51,769 bases of DNA from Neisseriaceae bacterium TC5R-5 (GTDB lineage Bacteria; Pseudomonadota; Gammaproteobacteria; Burkholderiales; Chromobacteriaceae), in assembly GCA_020830965.2 (NCBI GenBank), contig JACCFC020000026.1, forward strand, positions 1 to 51,769. The letters are read 5' to 3'. The notes beneath the pieces were generated by a model. It was not told the origin of the DNA and did not search any database. It worked only from the letters and a program-made list of their open reading frames with translations. Position numbers and translations under genes: made by a program. This document shows positions 1-7,112 of the stretch, in pieces (position 1 is the stretch's first letter; each line of letters starts with the position of its first letter).

Positions 1-261
1 TCGCCATCCTCCGGGGCTATATAGCAAAATACCAGTCGTTGTCACCGCTTCATCAGGCGCCACACTCACCGCTGCCAAAGTCACTTTGGGGATAGAGACC
101 TCCCTAGGTTTCTGAGTAGCCAGTACTTGGCGATGCCAGTACTCGAAAGTCTTTAATGCCAGACTCTCTTGTGCGCAGTAGGCCTTTTGGGTTAATCCAC
201 TGGAACGCCATTGGCGGGAGTGCTCTGCCCAGAAGGCCAGCTTTTTAGGGTCGCATGCCAT
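1..261 (-). CDS. tnpA: IS66-family accessory protein TnpA, partial (C-terminus outside window)
   Basis: The 87 visible codons start at an ATG preceded by GAGAGG about 8 bases upstream and run off the left window edge. The protein begins MACDPKKLAFWAEHSRQW and continues with SSGLTQKAYCAQESLALKTF and EYWHRQ. This is the pattern of the small IS66 accessory protein: a helix-turn-helix with a W..H...W..SGLTQ.AYC..... ..T..YWRR consensus. In IS66 elements this gene comes first, followed by tnpB and the DDE transposase tnpC, which would lie to the left of the window. Its exact role in transposition is not settled; DNA binding is inferred. The family assignment is from recognised motifs, not from a search. 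Confidence 0.8.
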   Translation of the reverse strand, partial: MACDPKKLAFWAEHSRQWRSSGLTQKAYCAQESLALKTFEYWHRQVLATQKPREVSIPKVTLAAVSVAPDEAVTTTGILLYSPGGWR

Positions 262-343
262 TTTATGACCTCTCAAGATAATCAAGTCATTGAGTGTGTA
301 CCCTATGGAAAACTCATTCCAGGTGGCGCCGTTGAACGCTTAC
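1..343 (-). mobile_element. End of an IS66-type insertion sequence
   Basis: Reading the minus strand, GTAAGCGTTCAACGGCGCC begins at position 343, 82 bases before the tnpA start. IS66-family terminal inverted repeats characteristically begin GTAA, often GTAAGCG, and the distance to the first gene fits. The element would therefore end at 343, with the rest of it to the left of the window. The adjoining bases 344-351 (GATCAACG) would be one copy of the 8-bp target duplication that IS66 elements make. The second copy and the other inverted repeat are not visible, so the boundary is inferred. Confidence 0.6.
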
Positions 344-394
344 GATCAACGCTGTCGAGTGCTTGGCATATTGGGTATCGCTGCTGGCTGGCAT
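344..394 (-). pseudogene. Possible 5' fragment of a gene interrupted by the IS66 element
   Basis: On the minus strand an ATG at 394 follows AGAGAGGGA with about 7 bases spacing, a good ribosome binding site. It opens a reading frame of 17 codons (MPASSDTQYAKHSTALI) that reaches exactly the inferred insertion point, after which it would continue into the insertion sequence. The fragment lies downstream of the gamma-glutamyltransferase gene on the same strand, so it could have belonged to the same functional group. The product cannot be recognised from 17 residues. It may also be a chance frame. Confidence 0.3.
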
Positions 395-669
395 TGTCAC
401 GTCCCTCTCTTTGGAATGTTCACGATATCGGTAGAACCAGGCCAATCTATTTTGATAGTTTAGGAAGTGAATATCTGAGAGGTGTGGGGGTTTTTCCGAG
501 TTTTGGCCGGAAGGATAAAATGACAAAACGGTGAGCTGACGCTATGCTGAGCGCACTGGGGGCGAGGGAGTAGGGTTGGAATACTCGCCAAGCCCGCAGC
601 GTAGGTTTTAGCGTAGGTTTAAAAAAATAATGATTTTAAAGTATTGGTTTTAAAGGTGTAATTTGTTTT
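395..669. other. Intergenic stretch with a short direct repeat
   Basis: No convincing gene is visible between the interrupted fragment and the gamma-glutamyltransferase stop codon. The stretch contains a short direct repeat, AGCGTAGGTTT, twice at about 597-621, followed by an A/T-rich tract. There is no clear hairpin terminator for the minus-strand gene that ends here. An open frame running through this region on the plus strand crosses the insertion-sequence boundary and has no recognisable protein features. Confidence 0.4.
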
Positions 670-2607
670 TCAATAAGCAATCGAGTAACAGTCACGGCGT
701 GGATCTGCACCAGCAAAACGGTTGGCTGAGGCCGGGTCAATCAGCACAGCGGTGGCGCAGCCCGACATACCAAATGTGCGCAGGCGGCTGACATCATGGC
801 CACGAGATTTTAGTTCCTGATAAACCGTCTCAGGCACGGCCGCTTCAATGGCTAATTTATTGAAACCGGCTGCGTGTGGCCAGAAGGAGCCATAAAGGTG
901 TGAGGTTTGCACGCGTGCTTGCTCGAATGCTGTGTTCAGATTGGGGTACCAGTTATCCCACAAATCTATTGTGCTTAGCAGAGCCTGGATGATGGTTTGC
1001 TCCTGATTGTCCCCACCTGGTGAACCTAAAGCCATCAATGGCTTGCCGTCTTTAAAGATCAGGCTAGGGGTCAGGGTATAGCGCGGGCGGGCATGCGGAC
1101 GTATCTGGTTGGCACGTTGCTTATCCAGCCAGAATTGTTCGCCACGCACACTCATGGCAATCCCGGTGTTGCCCAGAATAACCGCGCCGGGTATCCAGCC
1201 ACCGCTTGGTGTGGCATCAAACAGATTGCCATCTTTATCGACGATGGCCATATGGGTGGTGTCTTTTGAGATGCCTGCCGAGTCGCGGCCTAACGAGGCT
1301 AGCAGGATAGGTTCGGATGGCGGTGTGGCCGATAAGGTTGGAGGGCGAGTGGTATCCGTTACATTAACTATCGAGTAGGGCCATGTTTTCACCTTGCTGT
1401 CGTATGGTAGTGGATTGCCAGCAAGGTACTGGGTTGAGGCTTGTTTCGGGTTGATCAATCTGGCCCGCTCTTTGGCATACGCTTTGGATAGCAGTCCTTC
1501 GGCGGGGACGGTTACCAGGGTCGGGTCAGCGTAGTAGCTGTCACGATCGGCATAAGCTAGTTTCAATGCTTCAACAATGGTGTGCAGATAGTTGGCGCTG
1601 CCGAAGCCCATCGCTTTTAGGTCAAACTGTTCGAGGATGTTGAGCGTTTGCAGTAGTACCGGCCCCTGGCTACCAAAGCCATGTTTGTAGATGGTATAGC
1701 CGCGATAAGTGGTACTGCTCGGCTCTTCGATGCGGGCGTAGAATTCGGAGAAGTCGCGCTCATCAAACGGCGCGTCATGTTGCCGCAGGAAAGCGACCAT
1801 TTCTTTGGCGATATCACCTTTGTAGAAACGATCACGCGCCGCGACGATCCCGGCGGCCCGTCCTTTTGCCTTGGCTGCCTGTTCGGCGGCAACCATGCGG
1901 CGCAGGGTTTGTGCGGTGGCTGCCAGCTTGATTGTTTCGCCGGTTTTGTAGGGTGTGCCATCCGGCTTAGACCAGTAAGCTGTATTGCCTGGCCAGCGTT
2001 CAAACAGCTTTGATTGCGCGGCAATGGTGCGCGCAGTGCTTGGTCGTAGAGGGAAGCCGTTTTCGGCATATTCGATCGCAGGTGTGGCAACCTGTTCCAA
2101 GCTCATCGTCCCCCAGCGTTCTAGTACAGTCAGTGCAGCATGCAATGCGCCAGGTACCACGGCCGGGTCTAGCCCTTCTCCCTGCAGCGTTTTGTTGCGT
2201 GACAGATACCAATCAACGTCCACCGCACGCGGTGCCCAGCCTTGCCCTACCACGGAAGTGACTTTGGATTCTGCCACTGGATAGACCAGTATCAGTGCTT
2301 CGCCACCCAAACTGTACACATCTTGTTCGAGCACACCGCCTGCCAGCAGTGCAGCAACACCGGCATCAAAGGCATTTCCTCCTTGCAGCAGAATGCGCAT
2401 GGCCGCAGCTGTCACTAATGGGTCGCCCGTTGAAACGGCAGCAGTATGGCCCATGATAGGTGGGCGCAAACCCAGGTTGGCAGCTTTCTGATCTTGTAAT
2501 GGTACTTGTGGTGAGGCGGCCTGTAGTGATGCTGCCATCGTGATACTGGCGATGAACTGCAGCACCCGCGCTGCGTAGCCTTGTGTTGAACCTTCCCGCT
2601 TTTTCAT
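670..2607 (-). CDS. ggt: Gamma-glutamyltransferase, secreted
   Basis: 645 residues. Gamma-glutamyltransferases hydrolyse or transfer the gamma-glutamyl group of glutathione and related peptides, usually in the periplasm. Residues 1 to about 30 look like a signal peptide (basic start, hydrophobic stretch, SLQAAS). The precursor normally cleaves itself just before a catalytic threonine; here DTTHMAIVD places that residue at Thr450. GSPGG at 528-532 is the conserved active-site glycine-rich motif, and GGNAFDAGVAALL near the start is also typical. The length is somewhat above the 580 residues of the E. coli enzyme. The C-terminus, FAGADPRRDCYSIAY, is characteristic of a large bacterial subfamily. 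It is divergent from a LacI-type regulator, suggesting local control. The actual substrate is not shown by the sequence. Confidence 0.93.
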   Translation of the reverse strand: MKKREGSTQGYAARVLQFIASITMAASLQAASPQVPLQDQKAANLGLRPPIMGHTAAVSTGDPLVTAAAMRILLQGGNAFDAGVAALLAGGVLEQDVYSLGGEALILVYPVAESKVTSVVGQGWAPRAVDVDWYLSRNKTLQGEGLDPAVVPGALHAALTVLERWGTMSLEQVATPAIEYAENGFPLRPSTARTIAAQSKLFERWPGNTAYWSKPDGTPYKTGETIKLAATAQTLRRMVAAEQAAKAKGRAAGIVAARDRFYKGDIAKEMVAFLRQHDAPFDERDFSEFYARIEEPSSTTYRGYTIYKHGFGSQGPVLLQTLNILEQFDLKAMGFGSANYLHTIVEALKLAYADRDSYYADPTLVTVPAEGLLSKAYAKERARLINPKQASTQYLAGNPLPYDSKVKTWPYSIVNVTDTTRPPTLSATPPSEPILLASLGRDSAGISKDTTHMAIVDKDGNLFDATPSGGWIPGAVILGNTGIAMSVRGEQFWLDKQRANQIRPHARPRYTLTPSLIFKDGKPLMALGSPGGDNQEQTIIQALLSTIDLWDNWYPNLNTAFEQARVQTSHLYGSFWPHAAGFNKLAIEAAVPETVYQELKSRGHDVSRLRTFGMSGCATAVLIDPASANRFAGADPRRDCYSIAY

Positions 2608-2786
2608 GCCAGACTCTCCCTTATTAATGGCAAAAACATAGTTTATATGGGTAATCGGCGAATTTTACCTGTTTTATACCAGTATTAATGCGTTTGTCTG
2701 CTGGCTTATGCACCAAAAACGTATTTCGAATAAGTTTTTTATGGTGTTCGGTGCTAGTATTCCTGCTTTCATTATCTCATTTGCTC
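2608..2786. promoter_or_regulatory. Divergent control region of ggt and the LacI-type regulator
   Basis: This region separates the two divergent starts. It contains the imperfect inverted repeat ACCTGTTTTATACCAGT at about 2668-2684 and a direct repeat of TATTAATG at 2622-2629 and 2683-2690. Either could be an operator for the adjacent regulator, but neither is a clean LacI-type palindrome with a central CG. No confident -35/-10 pair was chosen. Confidence 0.3.
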
Positions 2787-3854
2787 ATGCCTAGTCAGCC
2801 TGATTCTATTGATTCCACACCGTTTTTAGCTCGTAGTAGCCGTCGTGGTACCGAGCGGGTGACGATGGAGGAGGTGGCTCGTTACGCGCAAGTCTCTGCT
2901 AGCAGTGTGTCCCTGTTTTTACGCCATCCTGAGCGAGTCTCTGCCAAATTGGCCCCGCGTATTGCCGCTGCAATCAAAGACTTGAACTATGTCCCCAATT
3001 TGCTTGCCGGTAGCTTGGCTGCAGCGCATACGCGTGCCGTAGCCGTGATTGTCCCTTCCCTGGCGAATGCGTTTTTTGCTGCCACGGTGAGTGCAATGCA
3101 GCGAGTTTTGGAACAGAACGGCTATCAGTTGTTGTTGGGAGATAGCGGCTACGACATTCGTAAAGAACAGGAACTGGCACAGACTTTTTTAGCCTGGTCA
3201 CCAGCGGCCTTGGTGCTGACAGGTTTGCATCACAGTGCGGCCTGCCGACAGTTACTGACACAGGCCAGACTGCCGGTAGCGGAAATGTGGGAGTTAGGCC
3301 CACAGCCATTTGATTTACAAGTTGGTTTCTCGCATCGTGCAGTAGGGGAAACCTTGGCGCGACATTTATATTTGCGTGGCAGACGACGGCTGGCTTTTGT
3401 CGGCGCTAAGTTAGGGCAGGATTATCGGGCTGCACAACGGGCACAAGGTTGCCGTGATTTTCTACAGCAAGTCGATGCTGAACCTTTGCTAGTGATTGAT
3501 CTGCCGGATGCGGCGACGCCGGTTGGTGGGGCGATGGCATTACGCGAGTTGTTGGCCCAGCATCAGCAGGTTGATGGTATCTGTTGTTCTAATGATGTAC
3601 TGGCCTTGGGGATGTTATTTGAAGCACAGCGGCTGGGCATAGAAATCCCTCGACAACTCGCCGTGGTGGGTTTTGGTGACCTGCCTTATGCGCAAGTGGC
3701 ACAACCTGGCCTGACTACTGCCCGCCCGCCGAGTGCTGCGATTGGTGAGAAGGTGATTGAGCACCTGCTGACACAGGTAGCGGCCACTGAAGTACACCGT
3801 CAAGCAGTGCAGTTGGACCTGGGCTTTGAATTGATTGAACGCGCTAGCAGCTAG
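2787..3854 (+). CDS. LacI-family transcriptional regulator
   Basis: About 355 residues from the preferred ATG. A longer reading frame begins 99 bases earlier, but its added residues form an odd hydrophobic leader that no LacI protein needs, so I chose the later start; its ribosome site is weak. An N-terminal helix-turn-helix (residues about 26-47, VTMEEVARYAQVSASSVSLF) is followed by the hinge region (YVPNLLAGSLA) and a periplasmic-binding-protein-like effector domain beginning AVAVIVPSLANAFF. The effector domain contains EMWELGPQPFDLQVGF, resembling the gluconate-type GntR/IdnR branch, but the ligand cannot be deduced. Its position divergent to ggt suggests that it regulates ggt and perhaps itself. 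Confidence 0.85.
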   Translation: MPSQPDSIDSTPFLARSSRRGTERVTMEEVARYAQVSASSVSLFLRHPERVSAKLAPRIAAAIKDLNYVPNLLAGSLAAAHTRAVAVIVPSLANAFFAATVSAMQRVLEQNGYQLLLGDSGYDIRKEQELAQTFLAWSPAALVLTGLHHSAACRQLLTQARLPVAEMWELGPQPFDLQVGFSHRAVGETLARHLYLRGRRRLAFVGAKLGQDYRAAQRAQGCRDFLQQVDAEPLLVIDLPDAATPVGGAMALRELLAQHQQVDGICCSNDVLALGMLFEAQRLGIEIPRQLAVVGFGDLPYAQVAQPGLTTARPPSAAIGEKVIEHLLTQVAATEVHRQAVQLDLGFELIERASS

Positions 3855-3910
3855 CGTGGGCGAGTTTGAGCAAGCTGGTTTTGCAGATTGCTGTTCGTTG
3901 TCGCGTTCCC

Positions 3911-4495
3911 TTACTTCATCTTCTGGCGTGCCCGAAACGCTGCCACCTTCATGCGGTTACCACATTGCGCCATACTGCACCAGCGGCGGCGATGTGACTT
4001 GGTTCTATCATAAAACCAAAGCGTACATTCTGTGCTTTCACACTGACGTACCAATCTGAAATCACCTTCCGCTAGCAGCGTGGCAATGGCTTGTGCCACA
4101 GGCAGCAACAGTCCCTCTACCCGATCAGTTTGGCTATGCCAGACGCAGCGGGGCTGTTGATCCTGCTCCCAAACCAGTTCTTGATGTAGTTGGCCGAGTT
4201 TGAGAATTTGGTTTAATGAGGTGGGGTCTCCTGGCAGATTGAGTTGGCGCTGTTGCACCAGAGCCAGTGCCGTGTCGCGTAAAGCGAGGGCTGCTTGCTG
4301 CAAACTACCGGGCGGCCATTTCAGATCCGCCGTTAATAACGGAAGATTGGCCAAGCTTAACCATTCAAGAATCCGAGCATCCGATGCTAAGCATTCCGTG
4401 TGTTGTTGGCCTACTCCGAAGGAAGTGTTGAGAAAGTCTAATGCAACATCGTCTGCAATAAAAATGGGAATAGGTGATTTGGTTTCAGTTGTCAT
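3911..4495 (-). CDS. CGNR zinc-finger protein (ABATE domain), probable regulator
   Basis: 194 residues. The first part, about 1-140, matches the ABATE-type domain with a characteristic FLNT motif (ALDFLNTSF). The C-terminus carries the CGNR zinc finger: Cys152 and Cys157, then Cys173 and Cys178, the last within CSMAQCGNR. The tail is basic, as expected for DNA binding. Proteins of this family are thought to act as transcription regulators. The gene is divergent from the DUF1348 gene and convergent with the LacI-type regulator, 56 bases apart with no obvious terminator between. The TGTAAC boxes in the divergent region are candidate operators. Confidence 0.85.
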   Translation of the reverse strand: MTTETKSPIPIFIADDVALDFLNTSFGVGQQHTECLASDARILEWLSLANLPLLTADLKWPPGSLQQAALALRDTALALVQQRQLNLPGDPTSLNQILKLGQLHQELVWEQDQQPRCVWHSQTDRVEGLLLPVAQAIATLLAEGDFRLVRQCESTECTLWFYDRTKSHRRRWCSMAQCGNRMKVAAFRARQKMK

Positions 4496-4519
4496 GGGCG
4501 GTAAGTACTAGAAGCAAAT

Positions 4520-4605
4520 AGTAACCTTTTAAATTGTTGTTGACGGGTTTCTTTTTGTTATGTAACCTCTTTTTTTATAAATGAAAGTTACATTCTTATG
4601 TTACA
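4520..4605. promoter_or_regulatory. Cluster of TGTAAC/GTTACA boxes, candidate operator
   Basis: Four copies of one short motif lie between the divergent CGNR and DUF1348 genes: GTAACC at 4521-4526, TGTAACC at 4561-4567, and the reverse form GTTACA at 4587-4592 and 4600-4605. Three of the four are followed, in their own orientation, by a pyrimidine- or A/T-rich stretch. The middle pair forms an inverted repeat and the last two a direct repeat with 13-bp spacing. Multiple copies of a motif in a divergent intergenic region next to a predicted regulator suggest binding sites for that regulator. This is inference only. Confidence 0.4.
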
Positions 4606-4750
4606 TACTGGGCTGCAGCTATGTCAATTACTGCTTATCGTGTGTCGGTTGACCTTATGGCGCCTATGTCAGAATCGGCAGCCCATTGTTCGTTTGGCTA
4701 TAAGTAGCGCTTCTCTAACGTTATTGCTCTTCATTAGAAAGGTTTTAAGT

Positions 4751-5218
4751 ATGGAAATAAAACTACCCCTCCCACCTTTTACGAGAGAGACTGCTATTCA
4801 GAAAGTTAGACTAGCGGAAGATGCTTGGAATACGCGTGATGCGGAGAAGGTGTCCTTGGCCTATAGCCTAGATACGATTTGGAGAAACCGGGCGGAGTTC
4901 CCCAGAGGGCGGGAGCAAGCTAAGGCGATGTTGGTTCGCAAGTGGGCTAAAGAGTTAGATTACCGTCTGATTAAGGAATTGTGGGCCTATTCTGACAATA
5001 GAATCGCAGTCAGATTTGCGTATGAGTGTCATGATGACGCGGGTAACTGGCAGCGCAGCTATGGCAACGAAAATTGGGAGTTTAATGAGAACGGCCTGAT
5101 GGTGAGGCGTTTTGCCAGTATTAATGATTTACCGATTAAAGAATCAGGTAGGTTATTCTTTTGGGAGCTTGGCCGACGTCCTGATGATCACCCAAGTCTG
5201 AGTGATTTAAGCTTGTAA
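4751..5218 (+). CDS. DUF1348 / NTF2-like (SnoaL-type fold) protein
   Basis: 155 residues from the ATG at [13 protein letters not shown], which is preceded by AGAAAGG; the frame is open further upstream but without family similarity. Sequence stretches such as [61 protein letters not shown] and [11 protein letters not shown] are those of the DUF1348 family, a single-domain nuclear-transport-factor-2-like fold of about 150 residues. No enzymatic function is established for the family that I can state. It is divergent from the CGNR-type regulator, a likely regulatory partner. The protein seems complete. Confidence 0.88.
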   Translation: MEIKLPLPPFTRETAIQKVRLAEDAWNTRDAEKVSLAYSLDTIWRNRAEFPRGREQAKAMLVRKWAKELDYRLIKELWAYSDNRIAVRFAYECHDDAGNWQRSYGNENWEFNENGLMVRRFASINDLPIKESGRLFFWELGRRPDDHPSLSDLSL

Positions 5219-5246
5219 GCACTGCGTGCTGGGTGCAATCAAGCAC

Positions 5247-5280
5247 AATGAGCTAGTCCATTACCTAGATTAGCTCATTG
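5247..5280. terminator. Hairpin between convergent genes, probable bidirectional terminator
   Basis: CAATGAGCTA and TAGCTCATTG form a perfect 10-bp stem that can extend by pairing GTC with GAT (one wobble pair). The remaining loop is about 9-15 bases. It lies between the end of the DUF1348 gene and the end of the convergent amidohydrolase gene. There is no strong T tract, so termination efficiency is uncertain. Confidence 0.5.
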
Positions 5281-5312
5281 CACAGCTTAGCTGCCACATC
5301 GCCAATTTTACT

Positions 5313-5329
5313 GAAAACAGCCTGTTTTC
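5313..5329. repeat. Perfect short palindrome near the amidohydrolase stop
   Basis: GAAAACAG and CTGTTTTC are exact reverse complements separated by one base. The palindrome sits 9 bases beyond the stop codon of the minus-strand amidohydrolase gene. Read on the minus strand it could be part of a terminator, but the T tract lies inside the stem rather than after it. The function is unknown. Confidence 0.35.
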
Positions 5330-5337
5330 CGGTGAGG

Positions 5338-6579
5338 CTAATCGCTAGTATTCGCAAGTTTTAATAGGCTATGCAGTAGTACATTGGCGCCGGCCTCAGA
5401 CCACTCAGGGGTGATGTCTTCTAGCTCGTTATGGCTGATGCCCTTGATGCAGGGAATGAAAATCATCGCAGTGGGCGCGACTTTACTGATATTGCAGGAA
5501 TCATGCCCGGCACCGGAAACAATATCTTGCTGACTGTAACCCAACTGCTCGGCACTGCTGCGAACGACCTCAACACAGTGCTGGTTGAAATGGATAGGTG
5601 CTAGCGACATTAGCGTGTCAAGTTGATATTCGAGTTGTAATTCGCTGGCAATATTTGCCACTGCTTGACGTAGTGCACCATCCATCCGTTCCAGTGCCGC
5701 CGCAGAGGAGTGGCGAAATTCGACACTGAAAAAAGCTTCTGCTGGCACGACATTACGTGAATTCGGGCCAATTCTTACCATGCCAACTGTTGCGCGCCCG
5801 TCTGGCATCTCAGCTAAGCCGATAGCATTGATCTGATCGACTGCCCGCGCCAAACCTAGCAAGGCATCTTGGCGGGCATCCATCGGTGTTGTGCCGGCAT
5901 GAGCCGCCATGCCGGTGAAGCGGATTTCATACCATTTTTGTCCTAAAGCACCAGTGACGGCGCCAATTGTCTTGTGCCGGTTTTCTAATACTGGGCCTTG
6001 CTCGATATGCACTTCCAGCGAGGCATGGATGGTGTACTGACTGAAGTCGTCACGGCCGGCATAGCCAATACGTTCCAACTCCTGAGCCATACTGTGACCG
6101 TCACTATCGCAAGTGGCCAGCGCTTCTGCTAATGCTGTCTGCCCAATAAAGACGCTGGAGCCAATTAAAGCGGGAGCAAAACGGGAGCCTTCTTCGTTCG
6201 TCCACATCACCAGGTCAATCGGATGTTCAGTACTGATCTGGTGGTCATTTAGGGTATACAGCACTTCCAGGCCAGCCAGCACGCCGTAAATACCATCAAA
6301 GCGGCCGCCCTGCGGTTGACTGTCGCCATGGGAGCCGGTGAGTACGGGCTTGTTGTCGGGGTGGCGACCGGCGCGCCTGGCAAAAATATTGCCGATAGCA
6401 TCAATTTTGATGCTACAGCCAGCGGCTTGCGCTAGTTGCACAAACAAATCGCGTGCCTGCTTATCTACATCGGTCAGTGCTAGGCGAGTGACCCCACCTT
6501 TAGCCGTCGCACCAATTGCGGCAAAATCTTTGCTCCATTGAAGCAAGCGTTGCGAGTTAATTTGTATGGCTTGTGTCAT
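5338..6579 (-). CDS. M20-family N-carbamoyl-L-amino-acid hydrolase / allantoate amidohydrolase type
   Basis: 413 residues, the usual length of the hydantoinase/carbamoylase branch of peptidase family M20. Predicted binuclear metal ligands are all present: His84 in GSHGDSQPQGG, Asp95 in RFDG, Glu130 in TNEEGSRF, His191 in HIEQGP and His383 in GISHNELE. The dimerisation domain lies around 210-320 and GAGHDS is at 356-361. Such enzymes remove the carbamoyl group from N-carbamoyl amino acids, ureidoglycolate-type compounds or allantoate. It is the last gene of a three-gene operon and starts 12 bases after the ATC-hydrolase gene, which suggests that N- or S-carbamoyl-L-cysteine or a related ureido acid is the substrate (inference). 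Confidence 0.85.
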   Translation of the reverse strand: MTQAIQINSQRLLQWSKDFAAIGATAKGGVTRLALTDVDKQARDLFVQLAQAAGCSIKIDAIGNIFARRAGRHPDNKPVLTGSHGDSQPQGGRFDGIYGVLAGLEVLYTLNDHQISTEHPIDLVMWTNEEGSRFAPALIGSSVFIGQTALAEALATCDSDGHSMAQELERIGYAGRDDFSQYTIHASLEVHIEQGPVLENRHKTIGAVTGALGQKWYEIRFTGMAAHAGTTPMDARQDALLGLARAVDQINAIGLAEMPDGRATVGMVRIGPNSRNVVPAEAFFSVEFRHSSAAALERMDGALRQAVANIASELQLEYQLDTLMSLAPIHFNQHCVEVVRSSAEQLGYSQQDIVSGAGHDSCNISKVAPTAMIFIPCIKGISHNELEDITPEWSEAGANVLLHSLLKLANTSD

Positions 6580-6591
6580 CTGCGGCCCTGC

Positions 6592-7074
6592 CTATTTTGT
6601 TTGTTTGTGGTAACGAAAATCACAGAACCCGTCGCCATTCATAATGGTGTGTGGCCGTTCCAGTTGAATATGAGGAGCGTAACCCTCAATAAATTTGCTA
6701 TCTCGGTTGCAAGACAATAAAAAGCCGATTTCTGCCAAACCTAACTCCTGATACATTTCGGCATAACGGCAGCGTTTGACATTGTAATCATAATTCTCGG
6801 CATTATTAGCCAGTACCTCAATTTGCAGGGCATCGTCTTTTTCCCATAAGTATTGTAAGGAAACAAAGCTTGCTATGCTGGTAGGTGCTGATTCCTGTGC
6901 CGCAAACTGTTTGCCCGTATTTACGGCTGTTTCGGTAATGGCTTCTTCTATAATGGCTTGGGCTTTTTCAATACCCAGCTCACGTTTCATGATTTCATAA
7001 ATAGGCTTGATAATCTCTGCCTCGATGCGGCGGCGTTGCAGAATGCCGATTTCGTTTCTTTGTTCATCGTTCAT
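6592..7074 (-). CDS. L-2-amino-thiazoline-4-carboxylate (ATC) hydrolase family protein
   Basis: 160 residues. The protein resembles the ATC-hydrolase family: a helical N-terminus (IGILQRRRIEAEIIKPIYE), then RCRYAEMYQELGLAEIG, LLSCNRDSKFIEGYAP and a closing IQLERPHTIMNGDGFCDFRY. The R.T...G...CDFR ending is the most diagnostic part. In Pseudomonas the founding member opens the thiazoline ring of ATC to give carbamoyl-cysteine, which a carbamoylase then converts to L-cysteine. Many relatives have unknown substrates. Here the gene is 38 bases after a fused amino-acid ABC transporter gene and 12 bases before a carbamoylase gene, which fits such a pathway. The ring substrate itself is not proven. 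Confidence 0.78.
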   Translation of the reverse strand: MNDEQRNEIGILQRRRIEAEIIKPIYEIMKRELGIEKAQAIIEEAITETAVNTGKQFAAQESAPTSIASFVSLQYLWEKDDALQIEVLANNAENYDYNVKRCRYAEMYQELGLAEIGFLLSCNRDSKFIEGYAPHIQLERPHTIMNGDGFCDFRYHKQTK

Positions 7075-7112
7075 TAAATTATCCTAAATAAAGAGTAGAA
7101 CTAAATAATTCA

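Noticed and set aside
211-534. Plus-strand frame of 107 codons across the insertion-sequence end
   Set aside because: It overlaps the transposon gene in antisense and crosses the inferred element boundary. It has no recognisable sequence.
2688-2786. Hydrophobic N-terminal extension of the LacI-type protein as a membrane anchor
   Set aside because: LacI proteins begin shortly before the helix-turn-helix. The extension has no ribosome site and lies in the divergent promoter region, so I treat it as non-coding.
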